NCBI GenBank assembly: GCA_039801365.1
Contig: JBDRUN010000007.1
Span: forward strand, 1-48,707
Direction: 5' to 3'
DNA length: 48,707 nucleotides
Source: a candidate division WOR-3 bacterium
GTDB taxonomy: Bacteria; Hydrothermota; Tepidihabitantia; Tepidihabitantales; Tepidihabitantaceae
Below, piece after piece: positions 1-8,773 of the stretch (position 1 is its first letter; the number at the start of each line of letters is the position of its first letter). Both the position numbers and the translations under genes were made by a program. A model generated the notes under the pieces. The model did not search any database and had not been told where the DNA came from. It worked only from the letters and a program-made list of their open reading frames with translations.

Positions 1-1
1 T

Positions 2-112
2 GGAACCGACCTTCTGCGCCTGCTTTATGACCTACGGCGGGCTGAGCGCCGACTTGATGCTGGGCACAGGGGCAAATATGCTAGTGGTGTGCCGACTCAG
101 GAGGTTGCATGA
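2..112 (+). CDS. 3' end of an unknown gene (partial)
   Basis: Frame 2 is open from the window edge to a TGA at 110-112 and gives 36 residues ending GVPTQEVA. The composition (Leu, Arg, Ala rich, G/C-ending codons) resembles the coding style of the neighbours, so it may be the tail of a gene that starts outside the window. The piece is too short to assign a family, and it could also be a chance open stretch. Confidence 0.35.
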   Translation, partial: GTDLLRLLYDLRRAERRLDAGHRGKYASGVPTQEVA

Positions 113-862
113 CTACGGTCAGTGCAGAACCTATTTGGGGTAGATCCAATTACGACGAAAGTCATCAGTTCAGACCCACCCGGCAACAAATAAAGTTTCC
201 TGACAACAAATTGTGACTCACAATCGGACCCCCAAGGTCCAACTGCTGGAACATTCGGCAACCGTGCTTCTCCGAAATAACAGCACAGACTGCAGGTACG
301 TGCCGCATCCTACAGCCCATGTGACGTAGAAAACGGCTGCATTCAACATGCTGTCGCGATCGGCTCAGACATTACAGCCGTAACAGTCTGGCGTCACGCC
401 ACTTGGCATAATGTGCACACCGCGACAAATAAGGCATGGACGGTGCATATTGTACTGCAAACAGGTATGGGTATCAACGCCGGCCAAGGGCTCCCGACAT
501 TGCCGCACGGCAATAATGAAGATATTGCCCTAGACAGTTCGGCGGACTTCATGAATCAACTGATGGAGGTTCGTCGGCTTCTTAGCCGCGCCGCAACCGG
601 CCGTGACGGCGAACATGCTGTCCACAGCGACGGTAGCTCCGAGTCCCTGCTCGGGCCAGGACTTTAGCCCGGCCGTGCGCCCGGAGCTCTGGGCTGGACC
701 TGCCTTCGTTTAGCGCGCTGGCAGGGGCGAATCGTCCTGCCCCATGCACATCCTAGTTCAACTGTCGGTTAGTCGCTCTGGTTCACCTGAGATGATGGTG
801 AAGCTGCGGGTATCGCGTGCTGAGTCGGGCGCCATATCCTAACTTCTGGTGAGATGCTTCGT
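113..862. other. gene-poor stretch, nothing recognised
   Basis: I see no supported gene in these 750 bases. An 84-codon frame at 413-667 (+) has no ribosome site and its protein has no recognisable fold. No tRNA-like T-loop, strong hairpin or repeat was seen. It may be decayed sequence or a long intergenic region after a gene that enters from the left. Confidence 0.4.
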
Positions 863-1384
863 TCAGCCGTCGCGCTCCTGTTGTGCAGAGTACACCCTTG
901 CTCGACCGACGTATATATCAGCAAGTTCGCCAATGTAGGCAATCTCGGCCTGAGTCAGATCCCGCTTGACCTTGGCCGGCACTCCTGCGACCAGTGTCCC
1001 GGCTGGGACATCAAAGCCCTCAAGAACCACTGACCCCGAGGCGATAATCGAATGATTGCCCACCCTGGCCCGATTCTGAACAATTGCTCCCATACCGACC
1101 ACACACTCATCCTCTACCAGACACCCGTGAAGTATTGCCCGATGTCCCACCGTAACACGACTGCCGACCTTGGTAGGCACCCCCTCGTCCGCATGTACGA
1201 CCGCCAAGTCCTGGATGTTCGTGTCTTGGCCGATGACAACCTGATCAACGTCTCCACGAATGACGGTCCCGAACCATACACTTGACCGCTCACCGACAAC
1301 AACGTGGCCGATTACGACTGCGTTGGGTGCAACAAATACTTCCCTACCAATGCTCGGCACTCTGTTCTCAAACCGCAGCAGCAT
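863..1384 (-). CDS. gamma-carbonic-anhydrase-family hexapeptide-repeat protein
   Basis: This is a cytoplasmic left-handed beta-helix protein of 173 residues, the usual size for the YrdA/PaaY/gamma-CA family. Hexapeptide repeats run from about residue 10 to 140. The three zinc-ligand histidines of the family are visible as H64, H81 and H86 (VHAD and VGHRAILHG), and the conserved RGD is at 43-45. Zinc binding and CO2 hydration are therefore possible, but many family members have no measured carbonic anhydrase activity. It starts 12 nt after the stop of the minus-strand propeller gene at 1397-2527, so the two are probably co-transcribed. Confidence 0.82.
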   Translation of the reverse strand: MLLRFENRVPSIGREVFVAPNAVVIGHVVVGERSSVWFGTVIRGDVDQVVIGQDTNIQDLAVVHADEGVPTKVGSRVTVGHRAILHGCLVEDECVVGMGAIVQNRARVGNHSIIASGSVVLEGFDVPAGTLVAGVPAKVKRDLTQAEIAYIGELADIYVGRARVYSAQQERDG

Positions 1385-1396
1385 TGTCCGGTCCGG

Positions 1397-2527
1397 TTAC
1401 TGCTGCTTTACCGGCTCAGGCCGCGTGAATCGGACAACCACCATGTCACGGCCACCATCCTTCTTGTCAATTGTACCAAGCGCAAACACATCACCCTCAA
1501 CAAAGACATCTTCACCGGACACGTCGGCGCCCGGCTTAGCCCAAGTCCGCTCCCAGATAGAGGTTGCAGCCGGCCGGTACTGGAATGCCAGCATTTGCCA
1601 TCCGGCCGGGGTCTTTATCCGGCCAGCAACGAACAGGTCTCCTCCTGGCGTCGCGGCAACCTGTCGGCCCTGAGCCGTGACCTGCTCGTGGTATGCGGTC
1701 TTCCGAATCAGACCGCCATCCGGCAGGTACTCAAGAATGACGCACCGGGCCGCATCGCCCTCCTGTCCTGTACCGGTCGCAACGACATTGCCGAATACGT
1801 CAAATACTACACCGCCCGGACGGTCAGCCGCACCTGAATCATAGCGTCGGGTCCACAGGGTGTCGCCATTTGCCTTGAGCCGGCCGATGATAATATCCGG
1901 GTTCTCGGCGGTACCGGCCTGTCCGACGAACACAATCTCGCCCTTGATGTTAGCGACAAGTGCGGTTGCTTCGGCGACCGGACCGAAATTGTAGTTCCGT
2001 GACCATTTAGTCTTGCCCTGCTCCGGGTCCAGCACTGCGACCATGACCTCCTGTCCCTCCTTGGTCTGCACCGACCCGCATACAAACAGGGCACTGTCGG
2101 TAAGGTATATCCCTTTTGCCCGGCTTGCCTCGCCCATCTCAAGGGCACGTTGCCATGCGAGCCGGCCGTCGGCCTGTACCCGGACGACAACGCACATGTC
2201 CTTACCCTTGAGTACGCATGTGCCGCATGCGAACAGCTCGCCCTGTCGGTTCATTACTGCGTCGCCGGCAAAGCTGTTTGAACCCTGAGAGTATTCCCGG
2301 CGCCAGCGAAGCTCACCATCCGGCTGGAGCGCCTGCATCACCCAGACGCTGCCGAGCCGAGGCGTAGTCTTGGTGCCAAGGACCACAAGCATATTGCCGT
2401 TCGAAGCGAGTCCGGCGCCGACTTCATCCGCTCCACAGTCAACCACGCGGACCCACTTCACTTGGCCGGTTCCGCAGGACAGAGCGAAGACTACTACTGC
2501 TGCCGTAAGCAACGTCACGCTTTTCAT
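1397..2527 (-). CDS. lipoprotein beta-propeller (PQQ/SBBP-like repeats)
   Basis: This is a predicted surface or periplasmic lipoprotein of 376 residues. The N-terminus has a hydrophobic signal ending ALSCGTG, a plausible lipobox. The rest is a chain of about 50-residue blades with the recurring pattern DG.L.W.R.Y, as in SBBP/PQQ-like propellers, so it probably binds a ligand or partner; none can be named. I chose the ATG at 2527 because GGAG lies 5 nt upstream; an in-frame ATG 15 nt earlier is possible. A TTGACG-N17-TACGCT promoter lies just upstream. The same type of propeller recurs at 22023 and 43750. Confidence 0.75.
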   Translation of the reverse strand: MKSVTLLTAAVVVFALSCGTGQVKWVRVVDCGADEVGAGLASNGNMLVVLGTKTTPRLGSVWVMQALQPDGELRWRREYSQGSNSFAGDAVMNRQGELFACGTCVLKGKDMCVVVRVQADGRLAWQRALEMGEASRAKGIYLTDSALFVCGSVQTKEGQEVMVAVLDPEQGKTKWSRNYNFGPVAEATALVANIKGEIVFVGQAGTAENPDIIIGRLKANGDTLWTRRYDSGAADRPGGVVFDVFGNVVATGTGQEGDAARCVILEYLPDGGLIRKTAYHEQVTAQGRQVAATPGGDLFVAGRIKTPAGWQMLAFQYRPAATSIWERTWAKPGADVSGEDVFVEGDVFALGTIDKKDGGRDMVVVRFTRPEPVKQQ

Positions 2528-2548
2528 CAGGACTCCTTTCATGGCTCA

Positions 2549-2577
2549 AGCGTAAGTCGTAAACCGCCCCGCGTCAA
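2549..2577 (-). promoter_or_regulatory. predicted promoter of the 2527-1397 gene
   Basis: On the minus strand TTGACG (2577-2572) and TACGCT (2554-2549) are 17 nt apart, about 20 nt upstream of the start codon. The layout matches the other promoters in this window. Confidence 0.5.
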
Positions 2578-2707
2578 GGCATACGCCATACGATGCTCCG
2601 GTATCTTGTTTCCGTCCCAAGGAATCAAAGACGGTCCTTCTTGCTCTCGGTGCAGAGTGCTGGAACTCTTGTCGGTGCATGCGGTCCGGCACCAAACGCT
2701 GCGTGTA

Positions 2708-2735
2708 TTGCATAGCGCCTGTCATACTCTATAAT
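2708..2735 (+). promoter_or_regulatory. glmM promoter, leaderless type
   Basis: TTGCAT (2708-2713), 16 nt, TATAAT (2730-2735). Only 8 nt separate the -10 box from the GTG start of glmM at 2744, so transcription should begin at or within a few nucleotides of the start codon. No Shine-Dalgarno sequence is present. Confidence 0.7.
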
Positions 2736-2743
2736 ACCAATTT

Positions 2744-4111
2744 GTGCAGCCGTCTGTCTTCGGTATCTCCGGGCTTCGGGGAATCGTCGGTCAGGAACTC
2801 TGTCCAGAAGTGGTTAGCCGCTTCGCGGCTGCATTCGGCGCGCTCATCGGCCCGGGTACGGTCGTCTTGGGCCACGATTCCAGACCTTCGAGCCCGGTCT
2901 TCGCCTCGGCTGCGACTGCCGGCTTGGCGAGTGTTGGCCGGAACGTCGAACTGCTCGGAGTCTGTCCAACCCCGACCGTGCTGCATCACGTACGACATCA
3001 GCAACGCACCGCAGCGCTAATTATAACTGCCAGCCATAACTCGGAAGAATGGAACGGCATGAAATTCGCCGGTGCGGCCGGCCGCTTCCTTTGTCCATCC
3101 GAGGTTAGGCGGTTCCGTGAGTTCGCCGAGTCAGGCACCTTTACCCGCGCATCCTGGCGGGATGTCGGCCATGTGAGCAACTACCCTAATGCAGTTGAGG
3201 ACCACATCCGGGCGATTGCGGACAGCCCGATTTTCGCGCCGGCGCGACAACGGCTGGTGCACACCGGCCTGCGGGTCGGCATTGACGCCGTCAACGGTGC
3301 AGCGGCCGATGCCGCGGTCCGGCTGGTGCGCACACTCGGCTGTGAGCCGATACCAATCTACTGTGACCGGTCGCTAACCGCACTGGTCGCGGGATTTCCG
3401 CGCCGACCCGAGCCTGCTCCCGAGAATCTGACCGAACTCCGTCGTCTCGTGCGGTCCGACCATCTTGACCTTGGGATTGCGTTTGATCCGGACGGTGACC
3501 GGGCAAGTTTCGTGGATGAAACCGGCGTCGCACTCGGTGAGGAAGCCACCATCTGCCTTGCCGCTGAATACGTTCTCCTTCATCGCAAGGGTCCGGTTGT
3601 TGTCAACCTTTCGACCAGCCGCAGCATCGAAGATGTTTGTGCCAACCACCGGGTCCATCTGCTGCGCGCGCCGGTCGGCGAGGCCGCGGTGGTCGAACGG
3701 ATGATTGAGACTGCCGCCGTGCTGGGTGGCGAGGGCAACGGCGGCGTCATTCTGCCTGAAGTGAATTTCACCCGCGACGGTCTTGTTGCCGCCGCAGCTG
3801 TGCTCGGGCTGATTGCCATAACCGGCAGCAAGTTGTCCAGCCTACGTGCGGCTTTGCCGTCCTACCGGATGACAAAACTCACTGTTTCTGTTGACCGGAC
3901 GCAGTTTACCGAGCGCCGGTCCCGGCTGCGTGCCGAGTTTGCGGAATGCCGGGTGGACGAGCGCGACGGACTTCGATTCGAATGCCCTGACTTCTGGGTG
4001 CACATCCGACCGTCCAACACCGAACCATTGGTCCGGATAATTGGCGAAACCCGGGAAGAGGACAGGCTCGCCGAAGTAATGGCCCGAGCCTGCAAGGTCT
4101 TGACAACGTGA
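2744..4111 (+). CDS. glmM: phosphoglucosamine mutase (alpha-D-phosphohexomutase family)
   Basis: It interconverts glucosamine-6-phosphate and glucosamine-1-phosphate in the cytoplasm, on the way to UDP-GlcNAc. The 455 residues match the family. Visible motifs are FGISGLRGIVG at the N-terminus, the phosphoserine loop ITASHN with the catalytic serine at residue 97, the Mg-binding loop DPDGDR near 250 and the phosphate-binding loop RPSNTEP near the C-terminus. The glmS gene lies 40 nt downstream, which favours GlmM over phosphomannomutase. The GTG at 2744 is the natural start because the family N-terminus begins here; it sits directly behind a -10 box, so the mRNA is probably leaderless. Confidence 0.88.
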   Translation: MQPSVFGISGLRGIVGQELCPEVVSRFAAAFGALIGPGTVVLGHDSRPSSPVFASAATAGLASVGRNVELLGVCPTPTVLHHVRHQQRTAALIITASHNSEEWNGMKFAGAAGRFLCPSEVRRFREFAESGTFTRASWRDVGHVSNYPNAVEDHIRAIADSPIFAPARQRLVHTGLRVGIDAVNGAAADAAVRLVRTLGCEPIPIYCDRSLTALVAGFPRRPEPAPENLTELRRLVRSDHLDLGIAFDPDGDRASFVDETGVALGEEATICLAAEYVLLHRKGPVVVNLSTSRSIEDVCANHRVHLLRAPVGEAAVVERMIETAAVLGGEGNGGVILPEVNFTRDGLVAAAAVLGLIAITGSKLSSLRAALPSYRMTKLTVSVDRTQFTERRSRLRAEFAECRVDERDGLRFECPDFWVHIRPSNTEPLVRIIGETREEDRLAEVMARACKVLTT

Positions 4112-4151
4112 GGTGATATATGTTCCATAGATTCCATCCTGGAGCTGGCTG

Positions 4152-6005
4152 ATGTGCGGAATCGTAGGCTACATCGGCCGGCGCAATGTCACTAACGTCG
4201 TGATGGTGGGCCTCGAGCGGCTTGAGTATCGTGGCTACGACTCCTGCGGCATTGCCACTGTTGACGGTGGGCTCAGGATAAGGAAGACCGCGGGCCGGCT
4301 GCAGAAACTCAAGGAAATGCTGGCCCGCGACCCGCTTTCGGGCAACTTGGGCATCGGCCACACCCGCTGGGCGACGCATGGTCGCGTGACGGACGACAAC
4401 GCTCACCCGTTTACCGACTGCAAACGCATCATCGCCCTGGTCCACAATGGCATCATTGAGAACTACCGTCCGCTGCGAGACCGGCTCGTTGCTGCCGGCC
4501 ACCGGTTCCTCTCTTCTACCGACACCGAAGTTGTGGTTCACCTGATCGAGTCCTACTATGACCAAGACCTTACTCAGGCGATCCGCCGTGCTGCGGTCGA
4601 GCTACAGGGTTCGTTCGCGCTCGCACTCGTATCCGAACGGCACCCGGACCGTATCTTCGCGGTGCGGGTTGGCAGTCCACTGGTTATTGGCCAGGGCCGG
4701 TCCGAGCATGTTCTCGCCTCGGATGCGCCGGCGCTCGTCGGTATTGCCAGGAAGATGCTTGTCCTGCACGACGGTGAGGTCGCGGTAATCACCCGAGATG
4801 CGGTTACCATTACCGACCTTAGTGGTCGGAGGGTCGAGCGACCGTTCACCCGACTCGAACTCGGCGACAGGGCGGTGTCCAAAGGCCGCTACCCGCACTT
4901 CATGCGCAAGGAAATCTTCGAGCAGCCCGATGTCATCCGGGAAAACATCGCCCGCCGTTTTCCTGAGCCTGAGTCCCGGTCGACAATACCAGGCCCTGCT
5001 CCAGTCCGGCTGGACCCGGAGTTTCTGTTCTACCCAGAGGAAATCGAGCGGCTTGAGCGTATCGTCATACAGGCCTGCGGTACGTCCTACCATGCCGGGC
5101 TTATCGGCCGGTATTACTTTGAAAAGTTCTGTCGTCTTCCGACATCGGTGGAAATCAGCTCCGAGCTCCGCACCTCAGAGTTCATCTATGCGAACAACAC
5201 GTTGATGCTTGCGGTCAGCCAGTCGGGCGAGACCGCGGATACGCTTGCTGCGCTGCGCGAAGCTGCCCAGCGTGACATCAAGTCGCTCGCCGTCCTGAAC
5301 ACCCGGCGTTCCTCAATTGACCGTGAGGCCCATTCAACCGTGTACATCCATGCTGGCCCGGAAATTGGCGTTGCCTCAACCAAGGCCTACACCGCCCAGA
5401 TATTTACGCTCCTTACCCTCGCACTTCACTTTGCCCGGGTCCGGGGTACGATGAATGACGAACGGCTCAGCGAAATTGCGGCCCAGTGTCGGCGACTGCC
5501 CGAGCAGATGGAACGGACCCTGCGCCTCGACCGTCGCATAAGGGAAGTTGCTTCCCGGCTGTCCTTTGCCCATGACTTCCTGTTCCTGGGCCGGGGCATA
5601 AACTACCCTTCCGCACTTGAGGGCGCTCTCAAACTAAAGGAAATCTCCTATGTTCATGCCACCGGCTACCCGGCAGGAGAGATGAAGCACGGCCCGATCT
5701 CACTTATTACCGATGCGGTACCGGTCATCGGCATCGCGCCCCGCGACTCGGTGTATGACAAGATGGTGTCTAATCTGGCCGAGGCCAGGGCGAGAAAGGG
5801 CCGCATCATCGCCATCGGCACTGAGGGGGACCGTGAACTCGAGGAAATAGCCGAGACAGTATTTTACGTACCGGAAACACCAGAGTACCTCTCGCCGATC
5901 GTCATTGCCCTGCCACTGCAGCTTCTGGCCTATCATGTCGCGGTCCTGCGTGGCTGTGACGTGGACAAACCGAGAAACCTCGCCAAGTCTGTTACGGTGG
6001 AGTAG
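4152..6005 (+). CDS. glmS: glutamine--fructose-6-phosphate aminotransferase (isomerizing)
   Basis: It converts fructose-6-phosphate and glutamine to glucosamine-6-phosphate, the first step of the hexosamine pathway. The 617 residues show the complete architecture: an N-terminal class II glutaminase domain beginning MCGIVGYIG with nucleophile Cys2, two SIS sugar-isomerase domains (motifs CGTSYHAG and SQSGETADT in the first, GRGINYPSALEGALKLKEI in the second) and the C-terminal tail DKPRNLAKSVTVE. It follows glmM with a GGAG site 7 nt before its ATG and is probably in the same transcript. No glmS ribozyme fits in the 40-nt gap. Confidence 0.95.
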   Translation: MCGIVGYIGRRNVTNVVMVGLERLEYRGYDSCGIATVDGGLRIRKTAGRLQKLKEMLARDPLSGNLGIGHTRWATHGRVTDDNAHPFTDCKRIIALVHNGIIENYRPLRDRLVAAGHRFLSSTDTEVVVHLIESYYDQDLTQAIRRAAVELQGSFALALVSERHPDRIFAVRVGSPLVIGQGRSEHVLASDAPALVGIARKMLVLHDGEVAVITRDAVTITDLSGRRVERPFTRLELGDRAVSKGRYPHFMRKEIFEQPDVIRENIARRFPEPESRSTIPGPAPVRLDPEFLFYPEEIERLERIVIQACGTSYHAGLIGRYYFEKFCRLPTSVEISSELRTSEFIYANNTLMLAVSQSGETADTLAALREAAQRDIKSLAVLNTRRSSIDREAHSTVYIHAGPEIGVASTKAYTAQIFTLLTLALHFARVRGTMNDERLSEIAAQCRRLPEQMERTLRLDRRIREVASRLSFAHDFLFLGRGINYPSALEGALKLKEISYVHATGYPAGEMKHGPISLITDAVPVIGIAPRDSVYDKMVSNLAEARARKGRIIAIGTEGDRELEEIAETVFYVPETPEYLSPIVIALPLQLLAYHVAVLRGCDVDKPRNLAKSVTVE

Positions 6006-6008
6006 GTA

Positions 6009-6036
6009 TTGACATGTTTCCACGTCTTCCTATCAT
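6009..6036 (+). promoter_or_regulatory. predicted promoter after glmS
   Basis: TTGACA (6009-6014), 16 nt, TATCAT (6031-6036). It starts 4 nt after the glmS stop and would drive the EamA gene through a leader of about 190 nt. Confidence 0.6.
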
Positions 6037-6042
6037 AATTTT

Positions 6043-6231
6043 GATGAGGCCTGACATCTGCCCTCTCCGGAGGTGGCAGACGTGAACCGTCACCTTCGGA
6101 GCCGTGCGCTCCTGACAATTCGGCCTGAAGCGACTGTTCGACCCGGCACTGCGAGGGGCAAGCGGTGACCGGGCGATTCTTCTCCGGCCGTGCGCCGGAA
6201 GTAGGCCTTACCGAGTCAAACAACATTGATT
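6043..6231 (+). ncRNA. possible structured leader RNA upstream of the EamA gene
   Basis: No gene is present between the promoter at 6009 and the ATG at 6232. The stretch has several complementary elements: TCTGCC (6057-6062) with GGCAGA (6075-6080) around the palindrome CTCCGGAG, a CCGG/CCGG hairpin near 6185-6200, and the self-complementary AGGCCT at both ends (6047-6052 and 6203-6208). These could form a closed structure. I do not recognise a known riboswitch class, so this is a structural suspicion only. Confidence 0.25.
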
Positions 6232-6633
6232 ATGGACTACCGTTTGCTTTCCGTCATCGCCCTGCTGCTGTGGGGCAGCTGGGGTTTTCTTACCAAGGTG
6301 GTTGCCGGCCAGGTATCTTCGCAGAATCTGGCTTTCTGGAGCACACTGGCCACGATTCTTCCTGTCGCCGTTTTCGTGTTCACCGACAATACGGGAAAAC
6401 TATTGCGGCCGCATCCGCTGGTGATTCTGTCCGGTTTTCTTTCCGGAATGGCCTATATATTCTTCCTTCTGGCCCTGCGCCGCGGCCCGGCTTCGGTCGT
6501 AGTGCCGCTGTCGGGTATGTACATTCTCATACCGGCTGTGCTAGGGGTCATATTTCTCAGCGAGAAGCTGTCCATTATGCATATCCTTGGCCTGGTGTGT
6601 GCAGGTCTGGCCGTCTTCTTTCTGAGTCGCTAG
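6232..6633 (+). CDS. half-size EamA/DMT-family membrane transporter
   Basis: This is a 133-residue inner-membrane protein made of one EamA domain with about five hydrophobic segments, the length of the COG2510 group rather than the ten-segment full-size transporters. Such short forms are thought to dimerise. The motif LLWGSWGFLTK at the N-terminus and the ending LGLVCAGLAVFFLSR are typical. The substrate cannot be inferred. The ATG at 6232 is preferred; a TTG two codons earlier is possible, and neither has a clear ribosome site. Confidence 0.75.
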   Translation: MDYRLLSVIALLLWGSWGFLTKVVAGQVSSQNLAFWSTLATILPVAVFVFTDNTGKLLRPHPLVILSGFLSGMAYIFFLLALRRGPASVVVPLSGMYILIPAVLGVIFLSEKLSIMHILGLVCAGLAVFFLSR

Positions 6634-6725
6634 CCAGCGCCCGGTACTGTAACCTTCTGAGAACCAATTTCGCTCGCTGTCGCGGAATAGGCCGCGGCAG
6701 CATAACCAGCACATAAGGAGGTAGT

Positions 6726-7523
6726 ATGCCAAAGCGCTACGACTACACCGGCAAGGATGTCCAGGACGTTTACGACGGTCCGGGCGGTCTGTTGTGGGAA
6801 GCGGTAATGTCCGAGCAGATTCACTCCGGAGCTGAGCGGACAACTGACGAACTGGCCCAGGCGCTGGGTCTGAGACCGGGCCTGCACGTCTTGGACGTGT
6901 GCTCAGCCCTTGGTGCACCAGCCCGGCACATCGCCAAGAAGTACGGAGTAAGGGTAACCGGGCTTGATTTCACCAAAACCATGCTTGAGAAAGCAAGAGA
7001 GCGTACCAAAGCCGCTGGTCTGGACAACGTCATCACCTTTGTTGAAGGTAATGCGATGGACATGCCTTTCAAAAAGGACACCTTTGACATCGTCTGGGGC
7101 CAAGAAGCGTGGTGCTACGTCACCGACAAAGACCTTCTTGCCCGTGAGTGCTTCCGGGTATTGAAGCCCGGCGGAAAAATTGGCTTCACCGACTGGGTCA
7201 TCACCGGCAAGATAGACGAGCCGCTCTTGGCCAAACTCTACGAGTCAATGGCGTTCCCCTACATGGAAACATTTCAGGGCTGGCAGGAAGTTCTGAAACG
7301 TGCCGGTTTCCGCATCCTTGACGCGCAAGACCAGACCGAAGATTTTGCCCGCTGCTTTGACGAATACAAGCCGATGGTCGAAGAGAAGCTGAAGCCCACT
7401 ATCATGCAGAACTTCGGGCCGGAACTGTTCGACTTCGCCAAGAGTCTTGTGAACCTATGGCGGGATGCGGCACACCGGCATCAGGTCGGCCGCGGCTTCT
7501 ACATCGGCGAGAAACCGAAGTAA
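6726..7523 (+). CDS. class I SAM-dependent methyltransferase
   Basis: A soluble methyltransferase of 265 residues. The SAM-binding motif I is VLDVCSALGAPARH near residue 57, followed by GLDFTKTML (acidic ribose-binding strand) and the post-motif GNAMDMPF. It resembles the sarcosine/dimethylglycine or UbiE-like branch, which methylates small amines or metabolites, but the substrate is not readable from sequence. In the large Rossmann family one conserved position is altered (motif I has A in place of a glycine). AAGGAGG lies 6 nt before the ATG. It is the first gene of the array that continues with an ABC importer, so it may act on the imported compound or a product of it. Confidence 0.82.
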   Translation: MPKRYDYTGKDVQDVYDGPGGLLWEAVMSEQIHSGAERTTDELAQALGLRPGLHVLDVCSALGAPARHIAKKYGVRVTGLDFTKTMLEKARERTKAAGLDNVITFVEGNAMDMPFKKDTFDIVWGQEAWCYVTDKDLLARECFRVLKPGGKIGFTDWVITGKIDEPLLAKLYESMAFPYMETFQGWQEVLKRAGFRILDAQDQTEDFARCFDEYKPMVEEKLKPTIMQNFGPELFDFAKSLVNLWRDAAHRHQVGRGFYIGEKPK

Positions 7524-7550
7524 CCGGCGCGGGACATGACCAGATTCTAC

Positions 7551-7600
7551 CTCCTCACCCTTTCCCTCTCCACCAAACTTGAGAGGATTGAGATGAGGAG
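7551..7600. repeat. imperfect palindromic element
   Basis: CTCCTCA (7551-7557) pairs with TGAGGAG (7594-7600), and CTCTC (7566-7570) with GAGAG (7581-7585). The left arm (TCACCCTTTCCCTCTCC) resembles the arms of the palindrome inside the gene at 26354-26408, so both look like copies of one dispersed repeat. Here it lies between the methyltransferase gene and the ABC importer genes and could act as an mRNA hairpin. Confidence 0.55.
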
Positions 7601-7633
7601 CAGAGCTGTGTCCTAAGCCAATAAGGAGGAAAC

Positions 7634-8770
7634 ATGAGAAGACTGCTCGTCGGTATATGTCTGCTGACTGGTACGCTGGTTCTAGCGATCGGCTGTGCCG
7701 GGAAGACCGAGACGCCGGTGCTCAAGGTTGGCCATGTTGGTCACGACCACCATTCCGCGCTCTACGTCGCCTGCCTTGCTGGTCAGGATTTCCAGAAGCC
7801 GTACAACATCTGGTTCGAGGAAGTGAAACCGAAAGAGCTCTACAAGCTGCACGACGGCAAGAAAGTCGTATGCGAGGTGGAGCTGTACAAGGCTGGTGGT
7901 GGCTCGGATATGCCCACAGCCATGAGCCAAGGTACGTTTGACGTCGGATTCGGCGGGGTGGCCGCGGTTGAGTTCTTCGTGGACAAGGGTTCGCCCCTGA
8001 AGCTTATCTCGCCCCTGCACTCCAAGGGTGATATGCTGGTAATGAAACCTGACCTTGGGCTAGATTCCTGGCAGAAGTTCATCGAATGGGTAAAGGCCCA
8101 GAAGAAGCAGGTGCGCATCGGGTTCAAGAATCCGGTTGCGGTTGCTGAACTTATCTTCAAGCGCGCACTCCAGGAAGAAGGCATCACCTTCACCACCGAT
8201 GCGGGCGATACCAAGGCAAAGATACTCATGGTGATGATGAAGGAAGAGGCCAACCTGAACACCGGGCTGCAGACCGGCCAGATTGACGGCTACGTGTCCA
8301 ACAATCCCTGGGCCGCCATCGCCGAGTCCAAGGGCATCGGCAAGTGCGTGGCCGAATTGCATGACCTACCACCGGGTGTATTCCGCGACCATCCCTGCTG
8401 CTGTATCGCCGCCAACAACGCCGCGGTGGCCAAGCAGGGCAAGGAAATCCAGAAGTTCCTCGAGCTGATGGCAGTAGCAACCCACTACATCAACACGCGC
8501 CGCGAAGAGGCCGCTGCCCTAGTGGCCAAATGGATCGGCACTACACCCGAAGTGGAGATGGTGTCAATGGCTACTTCCGGGTACTCGATGGAGCCGGATA
8601 AGGCATTCTACGACGGTATGTGGGTCTGGTACGAGGAGATGGTGAAGGCTGGCAAGATAACCGGCACGCTCAAGGACAAGACCCGGGACGAGTTCGAGAA
8701 GCTCTCCTATGATTTCTCGCTTCTGAAGCCGGCTCTCGCCGCAGCCCAGAAAAGGTTGCCAAAGCAGTAG
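7634..8770 (+). CDS. ABC transporter substrate-binding lipoprotein (NitT/TauT-like)
   Basis: This is the periplasmic receptor of the importer encoded by the next two genes. A signal peptide ends in LAIGCAGK, with the lipobox cysteine at residue 21. The body (378 residues) has the NMT1/SsuA/NrtA fold: a first strand running into HSALYVA, then SQGTFDVGFGGVAA and the hinge PVAVAEL. This family takes up nitrate, cyanate, sulfonates, thiamine precursors and similar small organics. The HDHH stretch right after the first strand is unusual and could bind a metal or polar ligand. AAGGAGG precedes the ATG. The substrate is unknown. Confidence 0.85.
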   Translation: MRRLLVGICLLTGTLVLAIGCAGKTETPVLKVGHVGHDHHSALYVACLAGQDFQKPYNIWFEEVKPKELYKLHDGKKVVCEVELYKAGGGSDMPTAMSQGTFDVGFGGVAAVEFFVDKGSPLKLISPLHSKGDMLVMKPDLGLDSWQKFIEWVKAQKKQVRIGFKNPVAVAELIFKRALQEEGITFTTDAGDTKAKILMVMMKEEANLNTGLQTGQIDGYVSNNPWAAIAESKGIGKCVAELHDLPPGVFRDHPCCCIAANNAAVAKQGKEIQKFLELMAVATHYINTRREEAAALVAKWIGTTPEVEMVSMATSGYSMEPDKAFYDGMWVWYEEMVKAGKITGTLKDKTRDEFEKLSYDFSLLKPALAAAQKRLPKQ

Positions 8771-8773
8771 CAC

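Noticed and set aside
413..667. 84-codon open frame on the plus strand
   Set aside because: No ribosome site, no recognisable fold and codon use unlike the neighbours.
3906..4565. 219-codon antisense frame over the glmM/glmS junction
   Set aside because: Both genes on the other strand are certain, and the antisense product has no recognisable fold.
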